Positions 1 to 8,696 of a stretch of 40,484 nucleotides of DNA are shown one piece after another (positions within the stretch are counted from its first letter, which is position 1; each line of letters starts with the position of its first letter). The notes under the pieces are model-generated. The model was not told the origin of the DNA, ran no database searches, and saw only the letters and a program-made list of their open reading frames with translations. Location of the stretch: the NCBI GenBank assembly GCA_902806325.1, contig CADCWE010000041.1:1-40484 (forward strand). Reading direction: 5' to 3'. The stretch comes from an uncultured Thermomicrobiales bacterium. Lineage in GTDB: Bacteria; Chloroflexota; Chloroflexia; Thermomicrobiales; UBA6265. The translations under genes were made by a program, and so were the position numbers.

Positions 1-1
1 C

Positions 2-829
2 CCCCACCCGAACCGCTACCGTTCCGACTTCGGCGTCGCGGGCGAGCAGGCCGACATCATGGCCGCCCGCTACGTCGAGCAGGAGATCGAGAACCAGGGG
101 CCGGAGACCGTCGCCTGCGTGATCGGCGAGCCGGTCTCCTCCGCCGCCGGGGTCCACGTCCCGTCTCCGATCTATTGGCAGATGCTGCGCCAGATCTGCG
201 ACAAGCACGGCGTCCTCCTGATCGCCGACGAGGTGATCAACGGCTTCGGGCGCACCGGCAAGATGTTCGCGATCGAGCACTTTGGGGTCGTACCGGACAT
301 CATGACGATCGCCAAGGCGCTCACGTCCGGCTACGCGCCGATGGCGGCCGCCGTCGTCCGGCCCGGCATCTTCGAGACGTTTCAGCAGCAAAGCGCGGTT
401 TCCATGGGCCACCTGCTGACTTTCGGTGGGCACCCGGTCGCCGCCGTCGCCGCCCTCGCCAACCTCAAGATCTTGCGCGAAGAAAACCTGGTCCAGCAAA
501 GCGCCGACAAGGGCGCCTACCTCAAGGCCCGGCTCGAAGAGCTGCGCGCTCACCCGACCGTCGGCGACGTCCGCGGCGTCGGCCTCCTCTGCGCGATCGA
601 GCTGGTCAAGGACAAGGAGACCAAGGAGAAGTTCGGCAAGGATTCCGCCTTCACCGCCCGCGTCACCGCCCTGATGATGGAGCGCGGCTTCATCACCCGG
701 ACCTGGGAGGTGATGCATTTCGCCCCGCCGCTGGTCGTCACCCGGCACGAGATCGACCGCATGATCGCGATCGCCGACGAGGCGCTCACCATCGCCGAAG
801 GCGAATTCGCGGGGGAGATCGCGGGGTAG
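2..829 (+). CDS. Class III (omega-type) aminotransferase, 3' part
   Basis: This is a PLP-dependent class III aminotransferase cut by the window edge; 275 residues remain, and the frame is open from base 2 (HPNRYR) to a TAG at 827-829. The aspartate of [13 protein letters not shown] that contacts the PLP pyridine nitrogen and the Schiff-base lysine in [12 protein letters not shown] are both present. So is the C-terminal small domain ([14 protein letters not shown]). Enzymes of this type move an amino group from an omega-amino acid, diamine or similar donor to pyruvate or 2-oxoglutarate in the cytoplasm. The substrate cannot be read from this fragment. It converges on dxr across a 116-base gap that holds nested inverted repeats. 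The family call is secure, the substrate unknown. Confidence 0.9.
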   Translation, partial: PHPNRYRSDFGVAGEQADIMAARYVEQEIENQGPETVACVIGEPVSSAAGVHVPSPIYWQMLRQICDKHGVLLIADEVINGFGRTGKMFAIEHFGVVPDIMTIAKALTSGYAPMAAAVVRPGIFETFQQQSAVSMGHLLTFGGHPVAAVAALANLKILREENLVQQSADKGAYLKARLEELRAHPTVGDVRGVGLLCAIELVKDKETKEKFGKDSAFTARVTALMMERGFITRTWEVMHFAPPLVVTRHEIDRMIAIADEALTIAEGEFAGEIAG

Positions 830-924
830 GGTTCCACCCCCGATGGCGACGAGGGCGCAACGAATCCCGCCCCTGGCGAGACGGCTTCGCCCTCGTCGCC
901 GAACGTCGCCTCGGGGTGGAAACC
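830..924. terminator. Nested inverted repeats between convergent genes
   Basis: An outer pair (830-841 and 913-924, GGTTCCACCCCC versus GGGGTGGAAACC, one mismatch) encloses a perfect 13-base pair (845-857 GGCGACGAGGGCG and 888-900). It starts right after the aminotransferase stop and ends 21 bases before the dxr stop. It could therefore act as a two-way transcription barrier. There is no T-run, so intrinsic termination is unproven. Confidence 0.4.
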
Positions 925-945
925 GGGGTTCGATCGGTCGCGGCC

Positions 946-2154
946 CTACCGCCGTGGGCGAGGAGAAGCGGCACCGCGTCGAATCTCCTCCGTTGCCGCT
1001 TCCCGCGCCCACGCGTCGGCGGCGGCGATGGACTCGAAGCTGACCGGCCCGTCGGGCCGGTGGCGTTCGACGACCGATTGCACGGTCTCCACGATGCCCA
1101 GGAACGGCAAGCGTCCGGCCACGAACGCGGCAACCGCAACCTCGTCGGCCGCGCTCAGCACCGTCGGGTACGTAACACCCGCTGCTCCCGCCTGGCGGCA
1201 GAGCGACAGCGCCGGGAAGCGGTCCAGATCCGGCGGCTCGAAATGGAGCGTGCCGACATCCGCCAACGACAACCTCCGGCACGGACTCGGTGCGTGCTCG
1301 GGGAACGTCAGGGCGTACTGGATCGGGAGGCGCATGTCGGGCAGGCTGAGCTGGGCGATCTGGCTGGCGTCGGCGAACTCGACCAGGGAGTGGACGATGC
1401 TTTCCGGGTGAACGAGGACCTCGATCCGCTGGTAGGGGATGCCAAAGAGCCAGCGGGCCTCGATCAGCTCCAGCCCCTTGTTCATCAAGGTCGCCGAGTC
1501 GACGGTGATTTTGCCGCCCATCGCCCAGGTCGGATGCGCCAACGCCTGCGCCACCCCCACCCGCGCCAATTCGTCGCGGGAGGCGCGCAAGAACGGGCCG
1601 CCGGAGGCGGTCAGGATCAGCCGCGTCACCTCCGCCGCGGTCGAGCGGCCCAGGCTTTGCCAAAGCGCAGAGTGCTCGCTGTCGACCGGACGGATCTGGA
1701 CCTCGCGTTCGGCGGCGAATGGGACGATCAGTTCGCCCGCGCAGACGATCGCTTCCTTGTTGGCGAGGGCGATCGTCTTCCCGGTGGCGATCGCGCGGTA
1801 GGTCGGCATGATCGCGGCGTGCCCGGAGGTGGCGACGACCACGATGTCGGCGTCGGGATGGGTCGCGGCGGCGATCAGGCCGTCGTCGCCCGTCACCACC
1901 CGCGGGTCGTCCTTGAGCAACGGGTGCTCCAGGCGCGCCTCGTCGTTGACCGCGATCAACTGGGGCGCGAACGTTGCCGCTTGCTCGGCCAGCAGGTCGG
2001 CCTTGCCCCCCGCGGCCAAGGCGACCACGCGAAAACGCTCGGGGGCGTGGGCGATCACCTCCAGCGTTTGGGTCCCAACCGAGCCGGTGCTGCCGAGGAC
2101 GGCGACGCCGATCGGACCGGCGGGCGGTTGCTCCCGGGCTTGGACCGACGCCAT
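946..2154 (-). CDS. dxr: 1-deoxy-D-xylulose 5-phosphate reductoisomerase
   Basis: It converts 1-deoxy-D-xylulose 5-phosphate to 2-C-methyl-D-erythritol 4-phosphate with NADPH, the first committed step of the MEP isoprenoid pathway in the cytoplasm. The protein is 402 residues, close to the usual 390-400. The sequence shows the NADPH site VLGSTGSVGTQTLEV near the N-terminus, the metal/substrate segment VDSEHSALWQSL, the LTASGGPFL loop, and HPTWAMGGKITVDSATLMNK. The ATG at 2154 overlaps the cdsA stop by one base (TGATG), so translation is probably coupled. It is the last gene of the rpsB-to-dxr cluster, and its product feeds the UppS step encoded two genes upstream. The 3' end has an Arg-rich tail (PRPRR). 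Confidence 0.97.
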   Translation of the reverse strand: MASVQAREQPPAGPIGVAVLGSTGSVGTQTLEVIAHAPERFRVVALAAGGKADLLAEQAATFAPQLIAVNDEARLEHPLLKDDPRVVTGDDGLIAAATHPDADIVVVATSGHAAIMPTYRAIATGKTIALANKEAIVCAGELIVPFAAEREVQIRPVDSEHSALWQSLGRSTAAEVTRLILTASGGPFLRASRDELARVGVAQALAHPTWAMGGKITVDSATLMNKGLELIEARWLFGIPYQRIEVLVHPESIVHSLVEFADASQIAQLSLPDMRLPIQYALTFPEHAPSPCRRLSLADVGTLHFEPPDLDRFPALSLCRQAGAAGVTYPTVLSAADEVAVAAFVAGRLPFLGIVETVQSVVERHRPDGPVSFESIAAADAWAREAATEEIRRGAASPRPRR

Positions 2155-3023
2155 CAACGCGCCACCCGATCGGCGAGGAGGGCGAGGAACCAGCCGCCGG
2201 TGAGGGCGAACAGGAGCGCGTCGATCCGGTCCAGCACGCCACCGTGCCCGGGGATCAAGGCGCCGCTGTCTTTGACCCCGGCTTGGCGCTTCAGCAACGA
2301 TTCGGCCAAATCCCCGACCTGTCCCAGCGCCCCGAGCGCCAACCCGATCGCCGCCCCCGCCATCGGCGACACCCCCAACCCGAACAGCGCGACCCCGGCC
2401 GCGCCGACCGCCGCCGCCGCGACCAACCCGCCGAGCGACCCTTCGACCGTCTTCTTCGGGCTGACCTGGGGCAGCAGCGGCGTCCGCCCAATCGAGCGCC
2501 CGACCAGGTAAGCGCCGGTGTCGTTGAGCCACGTCGCCAGGATCACGAACAGGGTCCAGGCCATACCCCGCGCCGCGCCGTCCCAGCCGGGAGATAGTCT
2601 GCCCGCCAGGTCGGCGACCCAATCCGCGTCGAGCGTCCCGGCCGTGCCCCGCAACGCGACCGCCGCGAACAGCGGCACCCCCAGGTAGAGCGTCCCGGCG
2701 ACGCCGAGCGCCCAGCGAACGAACGCCCCGGTTTGCTCGCGCGCAAACACCGCGCCGATCAACGGCAGACCGACCGCGACCGCGGCGGCTCCCAGCGCCG
2801 CTTCGGCCGTCGGGGACGCCAGCGCCAGCACCCCGAACGCCGCGACCGTTGGATAGCCGACGGCCGGGGGCGCCGGTCCGATCTTGGCGGCGATGGCCGA
2901 GAACTCGCGGTAGCCGATCAGGCAGAGCGCGATCATCAGCGCGGCGAAGGCGGGGCCGCCGACGAGCGCGGGCAGGAGCCCGACGACAACGACCCCGACG
3001 GAACTGGCGGCGCGTTGGCGCAC
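2154..3023 (-). CDS. cdsA: Phosphatidate cytidylyltransferase (CDP-diglyceride synthase)
   Basis: An integral membrane enzyme of 289 residues that makes CDP-diacylglycerol from CTP and phosphatidate for phospholipid synthesis. The chain is mostly hydrophobic helices, and the C-terminal family signature is intact: SLLKRQAGVKDSGALIPGHG followed by GVLDRID, with the metal-binding Asp and the PGHGG turn. The start chosen is a GTG at 3023, nine bases after the uppS stop. No clear Shine-Dalgarno precedes it, so initiation probably depends on ribosomes arriving from uppS. The stop overlaps the dxr ATG. Its place between uppS and dxr is the common bacterial order. Confidence 0.95.
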   Translation of the reverse strand: MRQRAASSVGVVVVGLLPALVGGPAFAALMIALCLIGYREFSAIAAKIGPAPPAVGYPTVAAFGVLALASPTAEAALGAAAVAVGLPLIGAVFAREQTGAFVRWALGVAGTLYLGVPLFAAVALRGTAGTLDADWVADLAGRLSPGWDGAARGMAWTLFVILATWLNDTGAYLVGRSIGRTPLLPQVSPKKTVEGSLGGLVAAAAVGAAGVALFGLGVSPMAGAAIGLALGALGQVGDLAESLLKRQAGVKDSGALIPGHGGVLDRIDALLFALTGGWFLALLADRVAR

Positions 3024-3032
3024 GGCGGCGGG

Positions 3033-3857
3033 CTAGGCGGTCGGGTCGGAGACGAGTTCGGCCGACACCCGGCCGAAGCGCCGTTCGCGCCGTCCGAATT
3101 CCGCGACGGCGGCGCAGAGGTCGTCCGGCCCGAAGTCCGGCCACAGGATCGGGGTGAAGAACAGCTCGGCGTAGGCCGCCTGCCAGAGCAGGAAGTTGCT
3201 CATCCGGTGCTCGCCGGAGGTGCGGACGATCAGGTCGGGGTCGGGCAGGTCGCGGGTGTAGAGGAAGCGGGCGATCGCCGGTTCGTCGATCTCGTCCGCC
3301 GTCAGCCCGGCGGCGACGAGGGCGCGGATCGCCTCGACCATCTCCTGCCGGCCGCCGTAGTTGAAAGCCAGGGTCAGGACCAGCTTGTTGTTGGCCTTGG
3401 TCAGCTCGATCGCCTCAAGGACGGCCCGGCGGGTGTCGTCGGGCAGCCCGTCCAGGCTGCCGATGTGGCGCAACTGGGCGCCCTGGCGGTGCAGCTCCTC
3501 CGTCTCGCGCAGGATCACCTCGCCCAGGATCCGCATGATGCCCCGGATCTCGTCGGGTGGGCGGCGCCAGTTCTCGGTCGAGAACGCCCACAGCGTCAGG
3601 CACTTGATGCCGAGTTCGCCGGCGGCGAAGGTGATCCGGCGGATGTTGTCGGTGCCGCGTTCGTGGCCCTCGATCCGGGGCAACCCGCGTTGCGCCGCCC
3701 AGCGTCCGTTGCCGTCCATGATGATGGCGACGTGGTGCGGAATCGTCGCGGGCGGCGCATTCGGAACGGCGCTCAACAGCGCTGATCCGCTCGCGCCGCG
3801 ACGAAGATCGAGCGGTTGCCGGGGCGGTGGCGTTTGCGGGTGACGCTCAGCCGTCAT
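3033..3857 (-). CDS. uppS: Undecaprenyl diphosphate synthase (cis-prenyltransferase)
   Basis: It condenses isopentenyl diphosphate onto farnesyl diphosphate to give the C55 lipid carrier used for peptidoglycan and wall polymers. Hallmarks are HVAIIMDGNGRWA (catalytic Asp) near residue 43, LTLWAFSTENWRRP, and RTSGEHRMSNFLLWQ with the conserved SNFLLWQ..Y.E block. The chain is 274 residues, about 30 longer than typical. The extra length is a Pro/Arg-rich N-terminal tail without homology to the family, and no Shine-Dalgarno is seen before the ATG at 3857, so the true start could lie further in. A promoter at 3961-3990 drives this gene separately from frr. cdsA follows after nine bases. Confidence 0.95.
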   Translation of the reverse strand: MTAERHPQTPPPRQPLDLRRGASGSALLSAVPNAPPATIPHHVAIIMDGNGRWAAQRGLPRIEGHERGTDNIRRITFAAGELGIKCLTLWAFSTENWRRPPDEIRGIMRILGEVILRETEELHRQGAQLRHIGSLDGLPDDTRRAVLEAIELTKANNKLVLTLAFNYGGRQEMVEAIRALVAAGLTADEIDEPAIARFLYTRDLPDPDLIVRTSGEHRMSNFLLWQAAYAELFFTPILWPDFGPDDLCAAVAEFGRRERRFGRVSAELVSDPTA

Positions 3858-3960
3858 GGCGTACTAGCATGGCAGGTGACCGATCCGATGCCGGGGTGGC
3901 CGCCGCCGCCCCGATTCCGTACCCCGGCGGCGCGGGGCATCCACTTTGCGCCGCAAAGGT

Positions 3961-3990
3961 ACTGTAGCACGGGGAGGACGGAGGTGTCAG
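3961..3990 (-). promoter_or_regulatory. Promoter for uppS-cdsA-dxr
   Basis: Reading the minus strand, CTGACA (3990-3985) is followed after 18 bases by TACAGT (3966-3961), with an extended TGC just before the -10. The expected start point near 3954 leaves about a 97-base leader before the uppS ATG. The hexamers are seen; activity is inferred. Confidence 0.5.
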
Positions 3991-4035
3991 CCACCAGCGA
4001 TCGGCCGCTGGCGTGCCGATGCGGCCGGCGACGCC

Positions 4036-4148
4036 CTCCCCCGTCATCCCGCCCGCGGCGAGGCATCGCCTTCCGCCGCGGCGCGCGCGTTCTAAAACCG
4101 TCGTCTGCGGGTGAGCGGTGCCTCGCTGCGCTCGGAACGACGGAGGGG
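4036..4148. repeat. Imperfect hairpin intergenic element
   Basis: The left arm (about 4036-4067) reads CCGTCATCCCGCCCGCGGCG then AGGCATC. The right arm (about 4118-4148) is its near reverse complement, GGTGCCTCGCTGCGCTCGGA then ACGACGGAGGG. The 50-base middle is GC-rich filler. It resembles short dispersed intergenic hairpin elements; copy number in the genome cannot be judged from one window. Confidence 0.4.
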
Positions 4149-4203
4149 GCGGGCCGTCCGCCGATGGCCGATCGCCGGCGGCGAATCCCCGACGCCTCCG
4201 CCG

Positions 4204-4761
4204 TCACACCTCGAGCAGTTCGTGCTCCTTGACCTTGCCGATCTTGTCCGCCTCGTCGACGAAGCGCTTGGTCAGGTCTTCGATCTGTTGCCCGCTGCGC
4301 CGTTCGTCGTCCTCCGAGAGCATCCGCTCGTCGGTCAGCTCGCGCACCTGGTGGAGCGCGTCGCGGCGGATGTTGCGGACCGCGATCTTGGCCTCTTCGA
4401 CCTGGCCGTGGACCTGTTTCACCATCTGCTTGCGCCGGTCCTCGGTCAGGGGCGGGATCGCGAGGCGGATCACCTGGCCGTCGTTGTTCGGGTTGAGGCC
4501 GAGGTCCGACTTTTGGATCGCCTTCTCGATCGGCCCCATCGTCCCCTTGTCCCACGGCTGGATCACCAGCAGGCGCGGTTCCGGCACCGAGATCCCCGCC
4601 AGTTGGTTCAGCGGCGTCGGGGTGCCGTAGTAGTCGACGCTGATCCGGTCCAACAGCGAGGGAGAGGCGCGACCGGTCCGAATCGAGGAAAGGTGCTGCC
4701 GGAGGGCGTCCATCGCCTTGCCCATCCGGACCTCCGTGTCGCCCATCACGTCCTTGATCAC
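4204..4761 (-). CDS. frr: Ribosome recycling factor
   Basis: A 185-residue protein, the standard length, that splits post-termination ribosomes together with EF-G. It shows the RRF pattern throughout: an N-terminal helix with SIRTGRASPSLLDRI, the beta domain with YYGTPTPLNQLAGISVPEPR and IQPWDKGTM, and the long C-terminal helices KQVHGQVEEAKIAVRNIRRD and LTKRFVDEADKI. The GTG at 4761 is chosen because GGGAGGAG lies eight bases upstream. It sits 88 bases after pyrH within the rpsB cluster and is probably cotranscribed with it. Confidence 0.97.
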   Translation of the reverse strand: MIKDVMGDTEVRMGKAMDALRQHLSSIRTGRASPSLLDRISVDYYGTPTPLNQLAGISVPEPRLLVIQPWDKGTMGPIEKAIQKSDLGLNPNNDGQVIRLAIPPLTEDRRKQMVKQVHGQVEEAKIAVRNIRRDALHQVRELTDERMLSEDDERRSGQQIEDLTKRFVDEADKIGKVKEHELLEV

Positions 4762-4849
4762 CGTCGTCGCTCCTCCCGCGGCCGTCGGCCGTCCGCGTTT
4801 CGCGCCCCGCGTCGGGTCCAGTATCGGCCATCGCGACGCCGCCCGCCGA

Positions 4850-5590
4850 TTATCCCGCCACCCCGACCGCGGCGTCGGAATCGACCAGGGTGCCGACCGG
4901 CTCCCCGAGCACGGCGCGCTCGATCGCCCCTTCTTCCTGCATGTTGAAGACCAGAATCGGCAAACGATTGTCGCGGCAGAGTGCCAGCGCCGAGCCGTCC
5001 ATCACCTGCAGGTTGCGTTCGAGCGCTTCCTGGTGGCTGATCCGGGCGTAGCGGGTGGCATCGCTGTCCAGCCGCGGGTCGGCGGTGTAGACGCCGTCGA
5101 CCATGTTTTTCGCCATCAGCAGCACCTTCGCGTCCAGCTCCAGGGCGCGCAGGGCGGCGGCGGTGTCGGTGGTAAAGTAGGGGTTGCCGGTCCCGGCGGC
5201 CAGGATCACCACCCGCCCTTTCTCCATGTGGCGGATCGCCCGCCGTCGGATGTACGGCTCGGCAACCTCCTGCATCTGGATCGCGGTCATCACCCGGGTG
5301 TGGACGTCCGCCTTTTCGAGGGCGTCCTGCAACGCCAGGGCGTTGAGGACCGTCGCCACCATCCCCATGTAGTCGGCAGTGGCGCGGTCCATCCCCTTGC
5401 CGCTGGCGGACAACCCGCGCCAGATGTTGCCGCCGCCGATCACGACGGCGACCTCGACCCCGAGCGCGGCCACGCGCCGGATCTGGTGGGCGACCGCGAA
5501 CGCGACCGCCGGGTCGATCCCGAAGTTGGCCGACCCCATCAGCGCCTCGCCGCTCAGCTTGAGCAGCACGCGCCCGTATTTCGACCCCAC
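4850..5590 (-). CDS. pyrH: UMP kinase
   Basis: It phosphorylates UMP to UDP with ATP. It is a bacterial amino-acid-kinase-fold hexamer, unrelated to eukaryotic UMP/CMP kinases. The 246 residues include the ATP-site start [13 protein letters not shown], the [11 protein letters not shown] phosphate loop, [20 protein letters not shown], and [19 protein letters not shown]. The frame is open far upstream, but a GTG at 5590 preceded by AGGGGGA four bases away matches the family N-terminus ([14 protein letters not shown]), so the upstream part is rejected. The gene lies between tsf and frr, the usual order. The 128-base gap to tsf contains short-word repeats. Confidence 0.96.
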   Translation of the reverse strand: MGSKYGRVLLKLSGEALMGSANFGIDPAVAFAVAHQIRRVAALGVEVAVVIGGGNIWRGLSASGKGMDRATADYMGMVATVLNALALQDALEKADVHTRVMTAIQMQEVAEPYIRRRAIRHMEKGRVVILAAGTGNPYFTTDTAAALRALELDAKVLLMAKNMVDGVYTADPRLDSDATRYARISHQEALERNLQVMDGSALALCRDNRLPILVFNMQEEGAIERAVLGEPVGTLVDSDAAVGVAG

Positions 5591-5596
5591 GGCTCC

Positions 5597-5680
5597 CCCT
5601 GACGAGACGGCTGACGGCAGGCGGCAGGCGGCAGGCGGCAGAGCGAAGGTACCAGTCGTCAGTCGCCAGAACGGACGGCA
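5597..5680. repeat. Degenerate short-word repeat in the tsf-pyrH gap
   Basis: GACGGC is followed by tandem copies of GGCAGGC/GGCAGGCGGCA (about 5608-5642) and then by CAGTCGTCAGTCGCCAGAAC with a GACGG flank. Similar words recur at 6293-6335, 23904-23980 and 36200-36235. It separates tsf from pyrH without an obvious gene or terminator. Confidence 0.45.
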
Positions 5681-5718
5681 TCCATCGTCGTTCTGCCCTC
5701 GGCCGCATGCCGCCTCCG

Positions 5719-6276
5719 CTAAGCGGCCTCGGTCCCCAGATCGGCGCCGAGTTCGAAGCGGGAGAAGCGGCGGACGACGATGTTCTCGCCCAGCTTGGCG
5801 ATCCCGTCGCGGACCAGGTCGCGGATCGTCTTCTTGCCGTCCTTGATGAAGACCTGATCCATCAGGCTGACGGCTTCCAGCGCCTTGGCGCGGTCGCCGA
5901 ACTCGCCTTCGAGCGCCGGCCAGTCCTCGGCGGGAACGTCCTGCTCGGAGAGATAGCGGGGCGCGGTGGCCGCGACCTGCATCGCCAGGTCGTGGGCGAG
6001 GCCGCGAAAGTCCGGCGTCCGGGCGACGAAGTCGGTCTCGCAGTTGACCTCGACCAGGGCGCCGATCCGGCCCCCGGCGTGGATGTACGGCTCGACCAAC
6101 CCTTGGAGCGCGGAGCGGCCCGACTTCTTCTCCGCCTTGGCCAGCCCTTGCTGGCGGAGGTAATCGACCGCCTTGGCCGCGTCGCCGTTGCTTTCCACCA
6201 GCGCCCGCTTGCAGTCCATAATCCCGGCCCCGGTCTTCTCCCGGAGCTCCTTCACCTGGGTCGCGCTGATCGCCAC
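5719..6276 (-). CDS. tsf: Elongation factor Ts
   Basis: The guanine-nucleotide exchange factor for EF-Tu. The N-terminal UBA-like part and core motif [20 protein letters not shown], then [14 protein letters not shown], are typical; the TDFV segment inserts into EF-Tu. At 185 residues this is the short form with one core subdomain, like the Thermus protein, rather than the roughly 280-residue E. coli type. The start is a GTG at 6276 with AAAAGGAG five bases before it. A longer reading starting at 6339 would translate the rpsB-tsf spacer repeat and is rejected. rpsB lies 92 bases upstream, the near-universal pair. Confidence 0.96.
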   Translation of the reverse strand: MAISATQVKELREKTGAGIMDCKRALVESNGDAAKAVDYLRQQGLAKAEKKSGRSALQGLVEPYIHAGGRIGALVEVNCETDFVARTPDFRGLAHDLAMQVAATAPRYLSEQDVPAEDWPALEGEFGDRAKALEAVSLMDQVFIKDGKKTIRDLVRDGIAKLGENIVVRRFSRFELGADLGTEAA

Positions 6277-6292
6277 GATCACTCCTTTTCTG

Positions 6293-6335
6293 GGTCGCCA
6301 TTCACCGGTCGCCAGTCGCCAGGACGGACGTCTCG
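6293..6335. repeat. Degenerate short-word repeat in the rpsB-tsf gap
   Basis: Plus-strand words TCGCCATTCACC, GGTCGCCAGTCGCC, AGGACGGACG. The GTCGCCAGTCGCC core and the trailing GACGG match the repeat in the tsf-pyrH gap and the one after the M50 peptidase gene. Confidence 0.45.
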
Positions 6336-6368
6336 TCATCGTGCCACGGGCAACCGAGGCCGATTGTC

Positions 6369-7232
6369 CTACTCGCGTCCTTCGTCCGGCGTGACGTCAG
6401 TCGGCAGGTCGTCGATCTCAAAATCGGGCGACAGGGCCGGTGCCTGCTGACGACCGCCGCCCTGGCGCTGACCCTGGCCGCCGCCGCGGCCGACGTCGCC
6501 CATGCGCTCGGCCTGGCTGATCTCGGAGCGCATCAACCCTTCGATCGCGGCGTCGGCGATGCCGGCGGCGAGCAAGCGGACCGCGCGGATCGCGTCGTCG
6601 TTGGCCGGGATCAGGAAGTCCACGTCATCGGGGTCGCAGTTGGTATCGGTGATCCCGATGATCGGGATGCCGAGACGCCGCGCCTCGTGGATCGCCAGGT
6701 GCTCCCGCTTCGGATCAATGATGAAGATCGCGCCGGGCAGTTGGGTCATGTCGCGCATCCCGCCGAGGGTGCGTTCCAACCGCTCCAACTCCAGGCGCTT
6801 GGAGGCGCCTTCCTTCTTCGGCAGAAACTCCAGTTCGCCGCGTTCGGCCTGGCCCTGGAGCTGCTTCATGTAGCGGAGCCGGTTCCGGATGGTGACGAAG
6901 TTGGTCAGGGTCCCGCCCAGCCAGCGGCGGTTGATGTAGAACTGGCGCGAGCGCCCGGCCTCGCGCTCGACGATGTCCTGGGCCTGCTTTTTGGTGCCGA
7001 CGAAAAGGACCTTGCCGCCGCGCGCCGACAGATCGGCGACGAAGGCGTGGGCTTCCTCCAGGTAGCGGACGGTCTGCTGGAGGTCGATGATGTGGATGCC
7101 GTTGCGCTCGGTGAAGATGTACGGCTTCATCTTCGGGTTCCAGCGCTTGGTCTGGTGCCCGAAGTGAACGCCGGCCTCGAGCAGCGCCTTGAGGCTGGTT
7201 TGCCGCGACTGGCCGTGAGTGCTGGTGACCAA
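6369..7232 (-). CDS. rpsB: 30S ribosomal protein S2
   Basis: A small-subunit ribosomal protein of 287 residues. Characteristic segments are [54 protein letters not shown] and [14 protein letters not shown]. The C-terminal tail is about 40 residues longer than usual, first Gly/Gln/Arg-rich ([16 protein letters not shown]) and then acidic, as in some other Chloroflexota. The start is an unusual TTG at 7232, supported by ACGGAGG six bases upstream and by the lack of a better in-frame start. The gene leads the rpsB-tsf-pyrH-frr-uppS-cdsA-dxr cluster, and an extended -10 promoter lies at 7409-7417. Confidence 0.96.
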   Translation of the reverse strand: MVTSTHGQSRQTSLKALLEAGVHFGHQTKRWNPKMKPYIFTERNGIHIIDLQQTVRYLEEAHAFVADLSARGGKVLFVGTKKQAQDIVEREAGRSRQFYINRRWLGGTLTNFVTIRNRLRYMKQLQGQAERGELEFLPKKEGASKRLELERLERTLGGMRDMTQLPGAIFIIDPKREHLAIHEARRLGIPIIGITDTNCDPDDVDFLIPANDDAIRAVRLLAAGIADAAIEGLMRSEISQAERMGDVGRGGGQGQRQGGGRQQAPALSPDFEIDDLPTDVTPDEGRE

Positions 7233-7408
7233 CGAGTGCCTCCGTGCTGTCGCCCGCGCCGAGGGCTACCCTCGGTGCGGGCGTGCGGGTTTGCGCCACC
7301 GCGCCGTTCACCCCGATCCGAACCGGCGGCCTGTTCGGCCACGCGGCACCCCAGAATCGGTCCCGGCGCGTGCGAGATAGTGGCCAGGCGGACGCCGGAC
7401 CGTCTAGC

Positions 7409-7417
7409 AGTATAGCA
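7409..7417 (-). promoter_or_regulatory. Extended -10 promoter for rpsB operon
   Basis: On the minus strand TGCTATACT gives a near-perfect -10 (TATACT) with the TGn extension. No good -35 lies 16-18 bases upstream, as expected for extended -10 promoters. The leader to the TTG start is about 170 bases, long enough for the S2 autoregulation known in other bacteria; no specific S2-binding structure was verified. Confidence 0.5.
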
Positions 7418-7643
7418 CCATGGGAACGGTTCCGGCCTAATTGGTTCTGGTGTTCTGGCGCGGGGACCGCCTCGGGTGCCGGACCCGGTTGGCCGTGGGT
7501 CTTCCCGCTCCGTCGGGGTTCGGAACAGGGCGACGATGACGGATCGCCCCAAGATCGGAAGGGGCAGTCCGGCATCGTCGCCGTTGCCCGCCCACCTCGC
7601 GGCGGATTCGCAACCCAAGTCGGGCACGGCGTTCGGACGGCAT

Positions 7644-7695
7644 CGAACACCGAAAGCGGCGCCGTCGATCTCGACGGCGCCGCATCCCGTGTTCG
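7644..7695 (-). terminator. Hairpin terminator after the SH3 gene
   Basis: A perfect 28-base palindrome (7656-7683, arm GCGGCGCCGTCGA) is flanked by a second pair CGAACAC/GTGTTCG (7644-7650 and 7689-7695). It lies 12-60 bases past the SH3 gene stop at 7707. On the minus strand the inner hairpin is followed only by TTTCGG, so it is a strong hairpin with a short T-run. Confidence 0.6.
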
Positions 7696-7706
7696 CCTTG
7701 GAGCCG

Positions 7707-8696
7707 CTACGCGGGCGGGTCCGCCGACAAAAACTGCTCGGCGACGTAGCCCTGCGTCCCGTCCTCGGCCACGACGGGATACCACGTCAGGTCCGCCCCC
7801 TCCTCGGGAGCCCCGATCACGGTCAGTTGCGTCCCGACCGGCAACTCGGTGATCAAGGTGCCTTCGGCGGTGGACGGAGCGTTGCGGAAGTTGACACCGT
7901 CCGTCGTGTAGACCACGGCGTCAACGGCGAAACCGGCGTCCGTCTCCTCGGGTTCCGCGGTTTCGTCCGGTTCGTCGGCCCCGCCGGCGGTCGTCGGCGG
8001 CACCGACGCGGGCGGCGGTTGGGTGGTCGGCACGACGGCGGGCACCGTTCCCGCCACGGTCGGCGTCGCCGTGCTGGCGGCGACCGTGGTGATCGCGACC
8101 GCCACGGTGGCGGTCGCCGCCGGTTCGTTGTCGGACGAATCGCCGATCAGGGAGTTGGCCCAGAACCAGAACAACCCCAGCATGAGGAGCAAACCGACCA
8201 CCGGCAGCGCGATCCTGAGGTAGTCGGTCCAGTACCGTTCCTCCGGCTGGTAACTCACGATGCGCTCCTGACCCGGCAGGCCGCCGGCACGGTCGGGCCG
8301 CGGTGGCCCCGAAGACGGCGGGGTGCCGCCAGAAACCCCACCGCCGGAACGCCCGCCGCCACCGCCGCCACTCCCGCCACCGCCGGACACGCTCATCGCG
8401 ACCGCGCCGCCGGCCGGGGCGAGGATCGGCGGGGCGGGGAACAGCCGCCACGTCCGGCCCGGTTTCGGGGCGAGCGCCGGGTCGGGAACGGGCTGTTCAG
8501 CCAAGGGACCACCCGACACGGCGCCCGGTTCGGCCGCTTCCCAGTAGCTGCCCACACCCCGGCTGCAATCGAGGTCGTCCTGCGTCACCAGGTGGCTTTG
8601 TTGGGGGGCATAGAGGAGCGGGTTTCGGCACCACCCCTTGCGCCAGATCGGCGACGCCTCGTAATGCTTGCAGGTCAGGCATTTGCGCCCCGTCAT
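7707..8696 (-). CDS. Cys-cluster, single-TM, SH3-domain membrane protein
   Basis: A 329-residue protein with four parts. The N-terminal 45 residues hold a four-cysteine cluster (CLTCKHYEASPIWRKGWCRN, then LDCSRG), likely metal-binding. Next comes a long Gly/Pro linker with a poly-Gly run (SGGGGSGGGGGGRSGGG). One hydrophobic helix follows (LRIALPVVGLLLMLGLFWFW). Then a Thr/Pro-rich stalk leads to a C-terminal bacterial SH3 fold (VNFRNAPSTAEGTLITELPV to GYVAEQFL). The likely topology is Cys cluster in the cytoplasm and SH3 domain outside, perhaps binding peptidoglycan. The ATG at 8696 has GAGGTG eight bases upstream. It lies next to two bactofilin genes on the same strand, behind its own promoter and a terminator. 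Exact role unknown. Confidence 0.8.
   Translation of the reverse strand: MTGRKCLTCKHYEASPIWRKGWCRNPLLYAPQQSHLVTQDDLDCSRGVGSYWEAAEPGAVSGGPLAEQPVPDPALAPKPGRTWRLFPAPPILAPAGGAVAMSVSGGGGSGGGGGGRSGGGVSGGTPPSSGPPRPDRAGGLPGQERIVSYQPEERYWTDYLRIALPVVGLLLMLGLFWFWANSLIGDSSDNEPAATATVAVAITTVAASTATPTVAGTVPAVVPTTQPPPASVPPTTAGGADEPDETAEPEETDAGFAVDAVVYTTDGVNFRNAPSTAEGTLITELPVGTQLTVIGAPEEGADLTWYPVVAEDGTQGYVAEQFLSADPPA

Larger units (their letters stand above)
3858..4203. other. 346-base intergenic region between frr and uppS
   Basis: No convincing gene on either strand. It holds the uppS promoter (3961-3990) and an imperfect hairpin element (4036-4148), each described separately. Nothing else stands out. Confidence 0.6.
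7233..7706. other. 474-base intergenic region upstream of rpsB
   Basis: It contains the rpsB leader (about 170 bases), its promoter (7409-7417) and, at the far side, the palindromic terminator of the SH3 gene (7644-7695). No coding sequence with believable codon use is seen in the remainder. Confidence 0.6.

Noticed and set aside
175-2511. A long plus-strand open frame across the aminotransferase end and antisense to dxr/cdsA
   Set aside because: Arg/Pro-rich product with no domain; it is the GC-skewed shadow of well-supported genes.
8338-8390. A CCGCCGCCAC-type microsatellite
   Set aside because: It encodes the Gly-rich linker of the SH3 membrane protein in frame, so it is explained by coding.
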